Part shown: piece after piece, positions 48,124-56,759 of the stretch | Layout: each line of letters opens with the position of its first letter | Position numbering within the stretch: the stretch's first letter is position 1 | Source of the DNA: Paenibacillus sp. FSL R5-0517 | GTDB taxonomy: Bacteria > Bacillota > Bacilli > Paenibacillales > Paenibacillaceae | Assembly: GCF_037974355.1 (NCBI RefSeq) | Contig: NZ_CP150235.1 | Span: 6,200,001 to 6,264,000, forward strand | Direction of reading: 5' to 3' | Length of the DNA: 64,000 bases | Translations under genes and position numbers: made by a program | The notes under the pieces: model-generated | Databases searched by the model: none | Told to the model about the DNA's origin: nothing | What the model saw: only the letters and a program-made list of their open reading frames with translations

Positions 48124-48500
48124 GTATAGTCACCTCACGCATTATTTTGTCCAAGCACATTACATTTTCAATAATGATTTCAATTCAACATTAATTACAT
48201 TTATAATCTATATTCCACAACGCACAGGATTCTCAATGAATCCCCTGACCGCAGCATGTATTCACATTCATGTATGATCGACGTATAACATCGCTACAAC
48301 GTCATCAAATCCTTTACTTTTAAAGTGATATCAAGAAATCGTGTACCCTGTATGAAACTCGCTTCGACTCATCGGTTACAGTGCGAATTTTAACGTGGTA
48401 TACGACTCTTAATTATAGCATATTCTTATGGTTCTGAATAGTAACTGTTCCGCAAGCGGATGAACTATTTTTTGGTGCTGCAAGATACAAAATGAAATTG
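48124..48500. other. Upstream region of prfA, no gene seen
   Basis: About 380 bp without a credible frame on either strand. It should hold the prfA promoter on the minus strand; no box pair stood out. The stretch ends where the antisense RNA promoter of the toxin locus begins. Confidence 0.4.
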
Positions 48501-48512
48501 TTGTTCGATGTG

Positions 48513-48541
48513 GTTCCGAAATGATCCTACTGTGGTATAAT
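48513..48541 (+). promoter_or_regulatory. Promoter of the antitoxin RNA
   Basis: Plus strand extended -10 box TGGTATAAT with TATAAT at 48536-48541; a weak -35 (TTCCGA-like) lies about 16 nt upstream. Transcription is expected near 48548. Confidence 0.6.
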
Positions 48542-48547
48542 ACAAGT

Positions 48548-48696
48548 ATAGCAAGTGTAAAATAAACAAAAGCCACGATGCGCTAACATCGTGACTTCTC
48601 CAACAAAGGCCGGTGGGCGACCACGGCGAATTTCAATCAAACGAATGAAAAACCACCGGATTGCAAGGCGACCAACCTAATCCCGGTGGTTTTTCT
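48548..48696 (+). ncRNA. Predicted antisense antitoxin RNA
   Basis: A transcript of about 150 nt from the extended -10 promoter to the hairpin at 48648-48694 with a TTTTT tail. It contains a perfect 7-bp hairpin CACGATG-CGCTAA-CATCGTG (48574-48593), spans the terminator region of the toxin gene and is complementary to the 3' end of the toxin mRNA, as in TxpA/RatA and BsrG/SR4 type I systems. It has no ribosome-binding site or ORF of note. Confidence 0.6.
48648..48694. terminator. Bidirectional terminator shared by toxin mRNA and antisense RNA
   Basis: AAAAACCACCGG (48648-48659) pairs with CCGGTGGTTTTT (48683-48694). Both strands end in a T-run, so it can stop transcription from both sides. 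The last three sense codons and the stop codon of the toxin lie in or beside the stem. Confidence 0.82.
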
Positions 48697-48805
48697 TGTT
48701 CCGCGCTGCTTTCCACGCACTGCATACGGCTATTAACCCCACTGCAATACTAATTAGCTTGTCGCTAATTTCTAGGAAATGCTGCACTACTGCAAGAAAT
48801 GACAC
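48677..48805 (-). CDS. Small hydrophobic peptide, candidate type I toxin
   Basis: A 42-aa peptide (MSFLAVVQHFLEISDKLISI, then AVGLIAVCSAWKAARNKKNH, then RD) with one membrane helix and a strongly basic C-terminus, the usual plan of membrane-acting type I toxins. It starts at GTG with a very strong AAAGGGGGTGA site 4-5 nt upstream and has an extended -10 promoter 65 bp before the start. The gene is too short for ordinary ORF calling. An antisense transcript from the opposite strand overlaps its 3' end. I do not recognise it as a member of TxpA/BsrG, Fst or Ldr families by sequence; the classification rests on architecture. A 63-aa plus-strand frame over the same region has no support. Confidence 0.7.
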   Translation of the reverse strand: MSFLAVVQHFLEISDKLISIAVGLIAVCSAWKAARNKKNHRD

Positions 48806-48869
48806 GGCGTCACCCCCTTTCGGGTAAGCATCACCGTATCGATTATCCACCGGTTACTTTGTCTCCTCT

Positions 48870-48880
48870 ATTATACCATA
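48870..48880 (-). promoter_or_regulatory. Promoter of the toxin mRNA
   Basis: Minus strand: TATGGTATAAT, an extended -10 box (TGG TATAAT) with TATAAT at 48870-48875; no clear -35. The leader would be about 58 nt. Both promoters of the locus share the same TGGTATAAT form. Confidence 0.6.
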
Positions 48881-48987
48881 ATATGCCTATTCACATCTCT
48901 ATCTCAGCAGTTGATTTTGATTATGAAAACAAAGAACCCGTTTCTCTTGGAAGACTATTCTCCGTTGCATCCTCATCTTCAGAGCTC

Positions 48988-49033
48988 TAAGTTAAAGACC
49001 CCACGAACTTCACGAAGAAGGTCGTAGGGTCAT
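48988..49033 (-). terminator. Terminator after ychF
   Basis: Minus strand: GACCCTACGA ... TCGTGGGGTC with a nested CTTC/GAAG stem and a weak T-run (TTTAACTT), 33 bp after the ychF stop. Confidence 0.65.
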
Positions 49034-49065
49034 AATTTTAAGTCTACATATAAATGTGTAACAAC

Positions 49066-50166
49066 TTAAACGTTGAAACGGAAGTGCATAACGTCGCCGT
49101 CATTTACAACGTATTCTTTACCTTCTAGACGAAGTTGTCCACGCTCTTTGGCACCGTTCATGGAACCCGCTGCCACCAGATCGTCATAAGAAACTACCTC
49201 GGCACGGATGAATCCGCGCTCGAAGTCCGTGTGAATGACACCCGCTGCGCCTGGCGCTTTGGTGCCTTTACGGATCGTCCACGCACGAACTTCCTGTACA
49301 CCTGCTGTGAAGTATGTGTACAGACCGAGCAATTTGTAAGCCGCTTTGATCAACAGGTTCAGACCGGAATCCTCGATACCGAGTTCTTCCAGGAACATTT
49401 GTTTATCTTCGCCTTCCAGCTCGGAGATCTCTTCTTCAACCTTCGCACTGATTGGCACCACTTCTGCGTTTTCAGCAGCTGCGAATTCTCTTACTTTTTG
49501 CACGTAAGCATTGTTCGCCACGTCGCCAATTTCATCCTCAGCTACATTGGCTGCGTACAAAACAGGCTTTAGAGTGAGCAAGTGCAGATCACGGATGATC
49601 AGAAGCTCGTCATCTGTAAGTTCCATGCTGCGTGCCGGCTTGTCATCGTACAGAACAGCCTTCACTCTCTCCAACACTTCTACTTCTTGAGAGGCAGTCT
49701 TGTTGCCACCCTTCATGTTTTTCTTGGAGCGATCGATTTTCTTCTCAACACTCTCGATATCAGCCAGGATCAGCTCCAGATTGATGGTCTGGATGTCGCT
49801 TACCGGGTCAATTTTGCCATCGACGTGTGTAATGTTCTCATCTACAAAGCAACGTACCACGTGTACAATTGCATCTACTTCACGAATATGGGCAAGGAAC
49901 TTGTTACCCAGACCTTCGCCTTTGCTCGCACCGCGAACCAGACCCGCGATATCTACAAACTCAAACGCCGTTGGTACTGTTTTCTTAGGCACAACGAGTT
50001 CTGTCAGTTTGTCCAAACGCTCATCGGGTACTTCAACGATCCCCACGTTAGGGTCAATCGTACAGAACGGATAGTTTGCCGATTCGGCACCTGCTTGTGT
50101 AATTGCATTAAACAATGTAGATTTACCAACGTTAGGCAAACCCACGATTCCTGCTTTCAAAGCCAT
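49066..50166 (-). CDS. ychF: Obg-family P-loop ATPase YchF
   Basis: Ribosome-associated nucleotidase of the Obg/HflX group that prefers ATP. 366 aa. G1 is GLPNVGKSTLFNAIT (8-22), G3 is DIAGLVRGASKGEGLG, and the specificity motif NVAEDE (in place of NKxD) near residue 210 explains the ATP preference. The C-terminal TGS domain ends in GKEYVVNDGDVMHFRFNV. The gene stands alone with a strong terminator-like hairpin after it. Confidence 0.97.
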   Translation of the reverse strand: MALKAGIVGLPNVGKSTLFNAITQAGAESANYPFCTIDPNVGIVEVPDERLDKLTELVVPKKTVPTAFEFVDIAGLVRGASKGEGLGNKFLAHIREVDAIVHVVRCFVDENITHVDGKIDPVSDIQTINLELILADIESVEKKIDRSKKNMKGGNKTASQEVEVLERVKAVLYDDKPARSMELTDDELLIIRDLHLLTLKPVLYAANVAEDEIGDVANNAYVQKVREFAAAENAEVVPISAKVEEEISELEGEDKQMFLEELGIEDSGLNLLIKAAYKLLGLYTYFTAGVQEVRAWTIRKGTKAPGAAGVIHTDFERGFIRAEVVSYDDLVAAGSMNGAKERGQLRLEGKEYVVNDGDVMHFRFNV

Positions 50167-50287
50167 GTATATGACAACTCCTCATTGATTACTTGTTCGG
50201 TATGGATAATCCTATACATTATATATGACAAACCTCAAGGCATCAAGGAACTTCGCCAATTCGACCAGCGTCCCATCCGCTATTGGT

Positions 50288-50758
50288 TTACCCTTTGATT
50301 TCCTTGTACATGGTCAGATCCGTTACCTCATATCCCATCTTGCGATAAAGGCTACTCGCTCGCACATTATGTCCAAACACATGCAAACCGATGCGATCCA
50401 CGCCAAGACCCAAGGCCGTCTGTTCAAGCGCCTCCATCGTCTCTGTTCCATACCCTTTACCGCGGTGTGCTTCTTCAACCACAATGTCCAGTAAAAATGC
50501 ATCTTTACCACGACGATTATCCGTGATATTAAACCAGATATACCCCACATTTCCGTCCACAGGATGCACTAGATTGTAGAGATATGCTCCAGGTGTATTT
50601 AAACCTTCAGGCAGATAACGTTCATAAGATTCCTCGGCCAGTTGCTGCGCCTCTTCCTCCGCCCAAGTGCCTGCTTCTACTTTTTCCTGTGCAAAATCCT
50701 TAATCGATCGAATGCAAAAACTCGCATAATCTTCCTGATTCATTGGAGAAAGTTCCAT
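50288..50758 (-). CDS. GNAT-family N-acetyltransferase
   Basis: 156-aa acetyl-CoA-dependent acyltransferase of unknown substrate. Motif A is FLLDIVVEEAHRGKGYGTET (the RGKGYG acetyl-CoA loop), and motif B is IGLHVFGHNVRASSLYRKMG with the C-terminal NxxAxxLYxKxGF pattern. The helical N-terminal segment (AQEKVEAGTWAEEEAQQLAE) is typical of the YjbC-like subgroup that resembles protein or small-molecule acetyltransferases. AAGGAGGG lies 6 nt before the ATG. Confidence 0.85.
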   Translation of the reverse strand: MELSPMNQEDYASFCIRSIKDFAQEKVEAGTWAEEEAQQLAEESYERYLPEGLNTPGAYLYNLVHPVDGNVGYIWFNITDNRRGKDAFLLDIVVEEAHRGKGYGTETMEALEQTALGLGVDRIGLHVFGHNVRASSLYRKMGYEVTDLTMYKEIKG

Positions 50759-50969
50759 TTATTGCCCTCCTTATTTTGAGTGATCTTCATTATGTAGGAT
50801 CCCTGTGCAGTCCTTATTGCACTGCTAGTATCTTATTGTATCCTGTTCTCCCGCTTGGCGCATGAAGTAATTCTGACGATTTGAACTCCAATTTCATATG
50901 TATCCATTTTATCTATAACTTTTGATCTCCTCCCATCGTTTATACCTCATAGGAAAGGAGTGCATTATC

Positions 50970-51401
50970 TTGTACACACATCGCCGATTCTCCAAAAAGA
51001 AAATCATTATCTTGTCCGCCATCGTACTCGTCATAGGTATCGTCGCCTTTAAGAGCTTGCTGAATGCAGTCGATCCCTATCGCCACTTGAGAATCACAAT
51101 CCACAATTAGTCTGACTGTAACCTCACCAATATTCAGACTAACTTAGCCCAAGGCGACTCATATAATACCAACGAGAGTGGCTCCACCTACGTATTCAAA
51201 AAGGATATTCCCAGCGGAGCAAAAGTGAAATTCGCCCCACAGCTGAAACTTTCCGGAGAGGGTACTGTCTCTTTAGAGTTTACAGACAGCCGCGGTAAAA
51301 CCTATAACAAAATGGTTTGCGGTTATACAGAATACTTGTCCGGCAATTCATACGTTACTGTAACCAATGAGAATGTCACTGTGAAAGAGGAATGTATGTA
51401 A
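50970..51401 (+). pseudogene. Membrane-anchored protein gene with an in-frame TAG
   Basis: One continuous frame of 143 codons interrupted only by TAG at codon 47 (51108-51110). It starts at TTG with AAAGGAG 9 nt upstream. The first part has a basic tail and a membrane helix (KIIILSAIVLVIGIVAFKSL); the part after the TAG reads as a sensible extracellular beta domain (ESGSTYVFKKDIPSGAKVKF, GEGTVSLEFTDSRGKTYNKM) with three Cys and a proper TAA. The good coding quality on both sides suggests a recent nonsense change (CAG to TAG would restore HNQSD) or stop read-through. I do not recognise the family. Confidence 0.6.
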
Positions 51402-51476
51402 TCTTTCGGCAACACAATTATATAAGTAATTGGTACATCCTCATTACATACTAAAAGCATAGAGGAGGAAATTACA

Positions 51477-51929
51477 TTGTCCTTAAACATAATTTTAGGC
51501 GCAGGCTTAGTCTTCTCTTTATTACTTTCTTCACATCAAGCTAGTGCTGTTGGATTAGAGGATAGAGTCAAAGATGCTTTTACTAACCCTCCAATCACTG
51601 TGGAGAACTCTAATGATCCGATTGTTACTCCATTGGACATACAACTTATAAGACCATTCAATTACAGTAGTTACAATGCATATGAAAAATCATTCACATT
51701 GGATTCTGACAATGGAGAGACTTCTAATCTTTGGATTAACAACACTAGTACGGATACTATTTATGTCAAGATCACTGTGGGCAATCTTTCTCCAATTGAT
51801 ATTTCAATCAAAAAAGGAACTCAAAAAACAACAAGAATAGGTGTTATAGGCACAACAAACGTCAAAGTTTATATCTATAGTTCAACAGGTCATAAAATGG
51901 ATATGAATATAAGTGCCAGACAATTTTAA
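51477..51929 (+). CDS. Small secreted beta-rich protein, function unknown
   Basis: 150 aa starting at TTG with a strong GAGGAGG site 8 nt before it. A signal peptide (LNIILGAGLVFSLLLSSHQA, likely cut after SAVG) is followed by a low-Cys domain with alternating hydrophobic/polar residues, e.g. NLWINNTSTDTIYVKITVG and TTNVKVYIYSSTGHKMDM, suggesting a single beta-sandwich. The gene is clearly more AT-rich than its surroundings and lies beside the interrupted gene on the same strand, so the pair looks like an accessory insertion. No homologue recognised. Confidence 0.7.
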   Translation: MSLNIILGAGLVFSLLLSSHQASAVGLEDRVKDAFTNPPITVENSNDPIVTPLDIQLIRPFNYSSYNAYEKSFTLDSDNGETSNLWINNTSTDTIYVKITVGNLSPIDISIKKGTQKTTRIGVIGTTNVKVYIYSSTGHKMDMNISARQF

Positions 51930-51936
51930 TAAAATA

Positions 51937-51985
51937 AATAGTGTAGAGGATATTTCTTAATGAAGTATCTTCTACACTATTTTTG
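51937..51985 (+). terminator. Terminator after the secreted-protein gene
   Basis: AATAGTGTAGAGGATA (51937-51952) pairs with TATCTTCTACACTATT (51966-51981), a 16-bp stem with one wobble, followed by TTTG. Confidence 0.9.
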
Positions 51986-52080
51986 TTGCAGATTATAGTA
52001 GGAAGCAATATGAGTAGATTCAAAATATATAATTAAATAACTCCAATGAAGTTTATATCATTTTCATTTTAACCCTGCGC

Positions 52081-53148
52081 TTACCGCCGTTCCACCAGCC
52101 GCTCCGTCTGTTTCAAATCCTCAATCCGCCCTGCGCCAATGCCAAACATCACGGTACGCAGCTCGAATTCGACCTGTTCCAACCGATCATTCAGCGCATC
52201 ATCGGAAGCGACTGCCGATTCGAGTAGAGATCGGCCAAAACCAGCCAAGTCCGCACCGAGCGCGAGGGCTTTGGCTGCATCCACGCCTGTGTAAAGTCCA
52301 CCACTGCCAATCAAAGCACCCGCCGGATTCAGCGCTCGTACTTCCTGAATACACTCCGCTGTTGGAATGCCCCAGTCGGCAAAAGCTTCAGCTGCTGCCC
52401 GGCGTACCGGGTTATTGTTGCGGTACTTCTCTACCTGCACCCAGCTTGTGCCCCCTGCTCCAGCTACATCAATGAACGCGACACCCGCTTCATATAGGCG
52501 TTGAGCCGTCACACCATCGATGCCAAAGCCTACTTCTTTTACCCCTACAGGCACGTCTAACTCACGACACAAGTTCTCAATTCGCTGAAATAAGCCGCTG
52601 AAGTTGGTATTACCTTCCGGCTGGAAGACTTCCTGCAACGTGTTCAGATGAAGCACGAGCATGTCCGCACCCGCAATGTCTACAGCACGCTGGAAGTCAG
52701 CCGTGGTGAAGCCATAGTTCAGCTGCACCGCGCCCAGGTTGGCAATGACCGGAATGTCCGGTGCCCAGCGACGGACATCGAAGGTACTTGCCAGTTCCGG
52801 CTGTTCCACGGCAGCCCGGATTGAACCTACGCCGAGCGCCCAGCCTCTGGCGTTCGCTACTCGGGCGAGGCGCTCATTGATGGCGCCCGTTGTTTTGCTT
52901 CCACCCGTCATCGAACTGATGAGCAAGGGTGTACGTACTTTTTTGCCAATAAACAAAGTCTCCAGATGCACCTCTTCAAAATCCAGCTCCGGCAGTGGGT
53001 GATGACGAAAAGCATACCGCTCCATACCGCTGGTTACCCCTTCTCCTGCCACATTCTCCTCAAGACAGAGGCGCACGTGTTCCAGCTTCCGTTCTCCCGT
53101 AGCCACTTCGGGAAGCAGCCGTTCGCCGGCTCGCTCTTGTTCATTCAT
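52081..53148 (-). CDS. fni: Type 2 isopentenyl-diphosphate delta-isomerase
   Basis: FMN-dependent enzyme balancing IPP and DMAPP for isoprenoid synthesis. 355 aa from the ATG at 53148, which has TAGGAGGT 9 nt upstream; the frame extends to 53334 with no site. Motifs: [14 protein letters not shown] near the N-terminus (the RKxxHl signature of type 2 enzymes), [20 protein letters not shown] for [25 protein letters not shown], and the phosphate-binding [20 protein letters not shown]. It lies downstream of the carotenoid operon and supplies its precursors. Confidence 0.94.
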   Translation of the reverse strand: MNEQERAGERLLPEVATGERKLEHVRLCLEENVAGEGVTSGMERYAFRHHPLPELDFEEVHLETLFIGKKVRTPLLISSMTGGSKTTGAINERLARVANARGWALGVGSIRAAVEQPELASTFDVRRWAPDIPVIANLGAVQLNYGFTTADFQRAVDIAGADMLVLHLNTLQEVFQPEGNTNFSGLFQRIENLCRELDVPVGVKEVGFGIDGVTAQRLYEAGVAFIDVAGAGGTSWVQVEKYRNNNPVRRAAAEAFADWGIPTAECIQEVRALNPAGALIGSGGLYTGVDAAKALALGADLAGFGRSLLESAVASDDALNDRLEQVEFELRTVMFGIGAGRIEDLKQTERLVERR

Positions 53149-53307
53149 GATGAGACCTCCTATGTGAGAATCGTGCGGATCGACAGGATAACCTGCCCGT
53201 TCCTTGCTTCTATGTATAGATGTCTTATGCAAAAGACAAAAACATTCATCTAAATAAGCATTGCAGCATAACTCTATCCAGTATAACGTTCCAATCCAGC
53301 TATGGAA

Positions 53308-53351
53308 AGGATGCTCCGAAACCAAATGTCTCACTTAAATCTCGGAGCACC
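53308..53351 (-). terminator. Hairpin after the CrtP-like gene, possible terminator
   Basis: TGCTCCGA/TCGGAGCA, 8-bp perfect stem with a 22-nt loop and no long T-run. It separates the last crt gene from fni; the 220-bp gap suggests fni has its own promoter. Confidence 0.4.
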
Positions 53352-53369
53352 ACTATCTTTTATGCCTTC

Positions 53370-54851
53370 TTATCTCAAGATTTCCGATGCCAACTGCTCA
53401 CCAACAAGCTGCCCGGATAAGGTCACAATCGGGGTTCCGCCGCCTGGATGTGTTGTACCGCCGACGTACCAGAGTCCTTGGACATCTTTGCTTCGGTTGC
53501 CTGGTCGCATGAAGGTCTGCTTCACCGAGTTGGACGAAATGCCATAGATCGAGCCTTGATGTGCCAACGTATCCCGTTCGATATCTCGCGGCGTGTATCG
53601 AATCAACACATCGGATTGGTTCAACCCGGTAATTCCCCGCGCTGCTAATTGTTCCAGTACAAACGCTCCGTAACGTTCCGTCTGCTGCTCCCAATTCCAC
53701 GAATCCGACAAGTATGGGGCATTGACAAGAATGAACAGATTGCTGGCTCCCGCCGGAGCCATGCCTGCTTCCGAATAACCTGAGTAACAGATATAGATCG
53801 TAGGATCTTCGGGCATTTTACGGTCACGGAATATATGGTCGAACTCCGGTTCATACCTCTCCGGGAAAAAGACGGTATGGTGCAGCAGTTCATCATATTG
53901 TCTTCGCACACCTGCCAGCGTTACAAATCCTGAAATGGATGGTTCATACTTCCGTATGCGGGCATCACTCATCTCTTTTCGGTGTTCCGGTGCGAGCAGT
54001 AGTCGATTCACGCTAAGCACATCTCCATTGGCAACCACCTGATCGGCTTCACGGAAGCCTTGATTCGTATCCACGCCTGCCACTGCGCCATTCCGAACAA
54101 CAATCTGCCGCACCTCTATGCCCGTAATGATCTGTACACCTTTTTCCTGTGCCAGCCGAGTCATGCCCTCGATCAGTTGATAGGTTCCTCCTTTGACCCC
54201 GTAGATGCCCACCTCTGCTTCCACATGACCCATCATGGCAAAGATCGAAGGAGACTGATACGGCGATGATCCCACATAGGTTGCGTACCGCCCGAACATA
54301 GCGAGTGTATGCGGATGCCGGAAATACGAACGCAGCAATTTATCCAACTTCACCGTTGGCCTCACGCGGAGCAGACTGCGCAGCATCTGAAGATTGTATT
54401 TGTCAGAAGGAGACAGCAACAACTTACCCAGAAAATGACGATTGGCTTCCGCATACAGTGCGGCAGACTCATCCATAAACGCATCATAACGAGCCGCATC
54501 CTCCGGACTGTACGCCGCGATCTGCTCCTTCATCCACCCGCGATTACCTGACAAATCGACCACTGTACCATCTGCAAATATATTACGCGTACGCGGCTCC
54601 ATCTCATATAGCTGTACGTAATCTTCCATTGTTACACCTGCATGATCGAAGACGGAACGAAAGGTGGATGGCATCGTGATCGTGCTCGGTCCCCGGTCAA
54701 AATGATATCCGTCTCGCTCAATCTGCTGCAGCTTGCCACCTACATGATCCTGCCGTTCTAGAATGGTCACCTGCACACCTTGTGAAGCAAGGCGGATCGC
54801 ACACGACAGACCTCCGAATCCCGCACCTACAATAATGACGTTACCTCTCAA
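53370..54851 (-). CDS. CrtP-like diapocarotenoid oxidase (CrtI superfamily)
   Basis: FAD amine-oxidase-fold enzyme, 493 aa, TTG start overlapping the previous stop by 4 bp (TTGA). Rossmann loop VIIVGAGFGGLSCAIRLASQ (4-23). Its middle and end fit staphylococcal CrtP rather than CrtN: FGRYATYVGSSPYQSPSIFA, MPEDPTIYICYSG and VGGTTHPGGGTPIVTLSGQ parallel CrtP blocks. CrtP oxidises a terminal methyl of diaponeurosporene toward the acid. Oxidation of a C30 chain end is therefore the likely reaction; substrate specificity is inferred. Last gene of the crt cluster before fni. Confidence 0.85.
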   Translation of the reverse strand: MRGNVIIVGAGFGGLSCAIRLASQGVQVTILERQDHVGGKLQQIERDGYHFDRGPSTITMPSTFRSVFDHAGVTMEDYVQLYEMEPRTRNIFADGTVVDLSGNRGWMKEQIAAYSPEDAARYDAFMDESAALYAEANRHFLGKLLLSPSDKYNLQMLRSLLRVRPTVKLDKLLRSYFRHPHTLAMFGRYATYVGSSPYQSPSIFAMMGHVEAEVGIYGVKGGTYQLIEGMTRLAQEKGVQIITGIEVRQIVVRNGAVAGVDTNQGFREADQVVANGDVLSVNRLLLAPEHRKEMSDARIRKYEPSISGFVTLAGVRRQYDELLHHTVFFPERYEPEFDHIFRDRKMPEDPTIYICYSGYSEAGMAPAGASNLFILVNAPYLSDSWNWEQQTERYGAFVLEQLAARGITGLNQSDVLIRYTPRDIERDTLAHQGSIYGISSNSVKQTFMRPGNRSKDVQGLWYVGGTTHPGGGTPIVTLSGQLVGEQLASEILR

Positions 54852-55996
54852 CTGTACCGCCTACCTTTCCATACATACCCCTTGCCGGAGCGACCCGCCT
54901 GCCAGGAAGCAAATCCAATGGCAATGACACATGCCATGCTAACTGGTTGCAAAAGTGCAAGCCACCAAGGTTGTCCGCCAGCACGATCCGCTACTCTTTT
55001 CACAGCCATCCCCAGTAATGTTCCTAACAATCCATACAGAATGGACATCGAACTACCTGTCATGAGTCCAAAAATCAATCCTAGCGGAGGCACAATATAC
55101 ATCAGCGTATACATCAACATCGTGCCAAGCAGCAGCACGTCTTTACGGCCCATACCTTCGTACATGTTTTTCTTGTATCCATTCCATACTTCTGCACCGT
55201 TCTGATACATGCGGGTATTCGTTACGTCATGCACGTCGGTCAGCATCACCGGATGACCTGCACGCTTGACTGCTTTGGCAAGACTCATGTCATCCACCAG
55301 ATGCGCCTGAATGGCAGCATGACCACCGGATGCTTCGTAACTGGAGCGATGAATCAGCAAAAAAGCCCCCGTAGCGGCTACAAACATCGGACTGGATGAT
55401 CTGCGTATCATGAAAATGGGCAGATGACTGATGATGGTAAAGACCATCATCGGTACGACAAGCTTCTCCATCCACGTCTTGGTTACCTGATAAGGAAAAC
55501 CGGTTACCAGCCCGCCCCCTTGCTCACAACCGGCAGCAACGGTCTGTCGAATCGCACTTGGCTCCAGACGCACATCCGCATCCACGAACATGTACCATTC
55601 TCCCTCGGCCTCCTGAACCAGTCTGTGACACGCATGGGATTTGCCCATCCAGCCCTCGGGTAGATCGACACCATGCAGCAGACGCACACGGTCATCACGA
55701 TCGGCAATCGCCTGAACCATGGCCGCTGTCTCATCTTCGGAGCGATCATCCAGCACCAGCACTTCCATCCGGAATCCCGACGTATCACTCGCGAGCACAC
55801 TTTGCAGACATCCTTCGATATGTAGTTTTTCATTTCTGGCAGGAATCAGCACCGAGACCAGCAGGTCCGGTGGTTGTATCTTGTCTGACCGGAATGAACG
55901 TACTTTGGGCAGACAGGAGACGTTCCATAGAGCGAACAACAATTGTATTCCCATTATGCTTGTCAGCACAATCCAGAAGGTTTCAGATGCACTCAT
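54848..55996 (-). CDS. Family 2 glycosyltransferase, CrtQ-like
   Basis: Membrane glycosyltransferase of 382 aa. An N-terminal anchor (IVLTSIMGIQLLFALWNVS) leads into the GT-A domain: SVLIPARNEKLHIEGCLQSV, the DDRSED start motif, the DXD as FVDADVRLEP, and the acceptor motif HLVDDMSLAKAVKRAG; two or three helices close the C-terminus. CrtQ of the staphyloxanthin pathway glucosylates the carotenoid acid; here the sugar and acceptor site are inferred. Overlaps its neighbour by 4 bp. Confidence 0.85.
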   Translation of the reverse strand: MSASETFWIVLTSIMGIQLLFALWNVSCLPKVRSFRSDKIQPPDLLVSVLIPARNEKLHIEGCLQSVLASDTSGFRMEVLVLDDRSEDETAAMVQAIADRDDRVRLLHGVDLPEGWMGKSHACHRLVQEAEGEWYMFVDADVRLEPSAIRQTVAAGCEQGGGLVTGFPYQVTKTWMEKLVVPMMVFTIISHLPIFMIRRSSSPMFVAATGAFLLIHRSSYEASGGHAAIQAHLVDDMSLAKAVKRAGHPVMLTDVHDVTNTRMYQNGAEVWNGYKKNMYEGMGRKDVLLLGTMLMYTLMYIVPPLGLIFGLMTGSSMSILYGLLGTLLGMAVKRVADRAGGQPWWLALLQPVSMACVIAIGFASWQAGRSGKGYVWKGRRYS

Positions 55997-55997
55997 T

Positions 55998-56759
55998 CTA
56001 ACGGTTCACCCGCTTTCGCGCAGCGTCGTATTTTTCACTGGTCGAACGTACATGACGAATCAGCGGAAGCGCATCTGGCAAGCTCCCCTGTCCCATTCGT
56101 ACAAGCGCTGATCTGTGATCGTCTAACTGCTGTTCCAACACAAGACCGAGTCTGGAGGCAATCTCTTCACTCTTGAGCGTCTTCCAGTCTTCCATCACAG
56201 GAGGGCCCGCCTGCATCGATATCTCCGGTAAATCGTGCTGGACCATCCCGTGGCACAAGGTTACCGGTACTGCGATGGCATTCGGAGAGCGACGAAGCAG
56301 CAATCCGATGCCTGGACGAAACTGAATCGGTCTGGCCTCCTGATGCAGAATTTCTCCTTGGGGGAAAATCCAGACCCTTTTGCCCGAATCCAATAGTTCA
56401 CTGGTGTACTGTAGAGAGGTCCGAATACCGGACGCACTCTCTTTATTGATTGAATATGCACCCAGTTTACGAAAAAAGGCATATTGCTGAAGTTGCTGTT
56501 CCTCCATCATCACATAATGATCTCCCCGTGATGTCTGCCTGGCCGCATGATAGAGCAGCAGACCATCCCACCAGGAGCTGTGGTTCATGAAATAGATCAC
56601 CGGTCGAGTCGGATCAATCGGGGAGTTGTCCCTTGTATCCACCTGCGGGTCCAGTGACCCCGATAGCGTAAATGAACGGAAGCGCCGACGCAGCAGATAA
56701 TAATGATTATATAAGGCAAAAATCCGATTAAACGGTTTTGATTTTACGGCGCGAATCAT
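55998..56759 (-). CDS. PlsC-type acyltransferase of the carotenoid operon
   Basis: 253-aa acyltransferase with the HX4D motif as NHSSWWDGLL and a substrate-binding block FPQGEILHQEARPIQF. The start is ATG 56759 with GAAGGGAG 8 nt upstream, inside the end of the preceding gene (32-bp overlap). In known C30 xanthophyll pathways an acyltransferase (CrtO in Staphylococcus, a different fold) esterifies the sugar; acylation of a carotenoid glucoside is the likely role here. A glycerophospholipid role cannot be excluded. Confidence 0.8.
   Translation of the reverse strand: MIRAVKSKPFNRIFALYNHYYLLRRRFRSFTLSGSLDPQVDTRDNSPIDPTRPVIYFMNHSSWWDGLLLYHAARQTSRGDHYVMMEEQQLQQYAFFRKLGAYSINKESASGIRTSLQYTSELLDSGKRVWIFPQGEILHQEARPIQFRPGIGLLLRRSPNAIAVPVTLCHGMVQHDLPEISMQAGPPVMEDWKTLKSEEIASRLGLVLEQQLDDHRSALVRMGQGSLPDALPLIRHVRSTSEKYDAARKRVNR

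Noticed and set aside
48799-48990. 63-aa plus-strand ORF over the toxin promoter
   Set aside because: No ribosome-binding site, and it overlaps the toxin start and promoter on the opposite strand.
54882-56176. Plus-strand ORFs opposite the carotenoid genes
   Set aside because: Antisense shadows of well-recognised crt genes without start signals.
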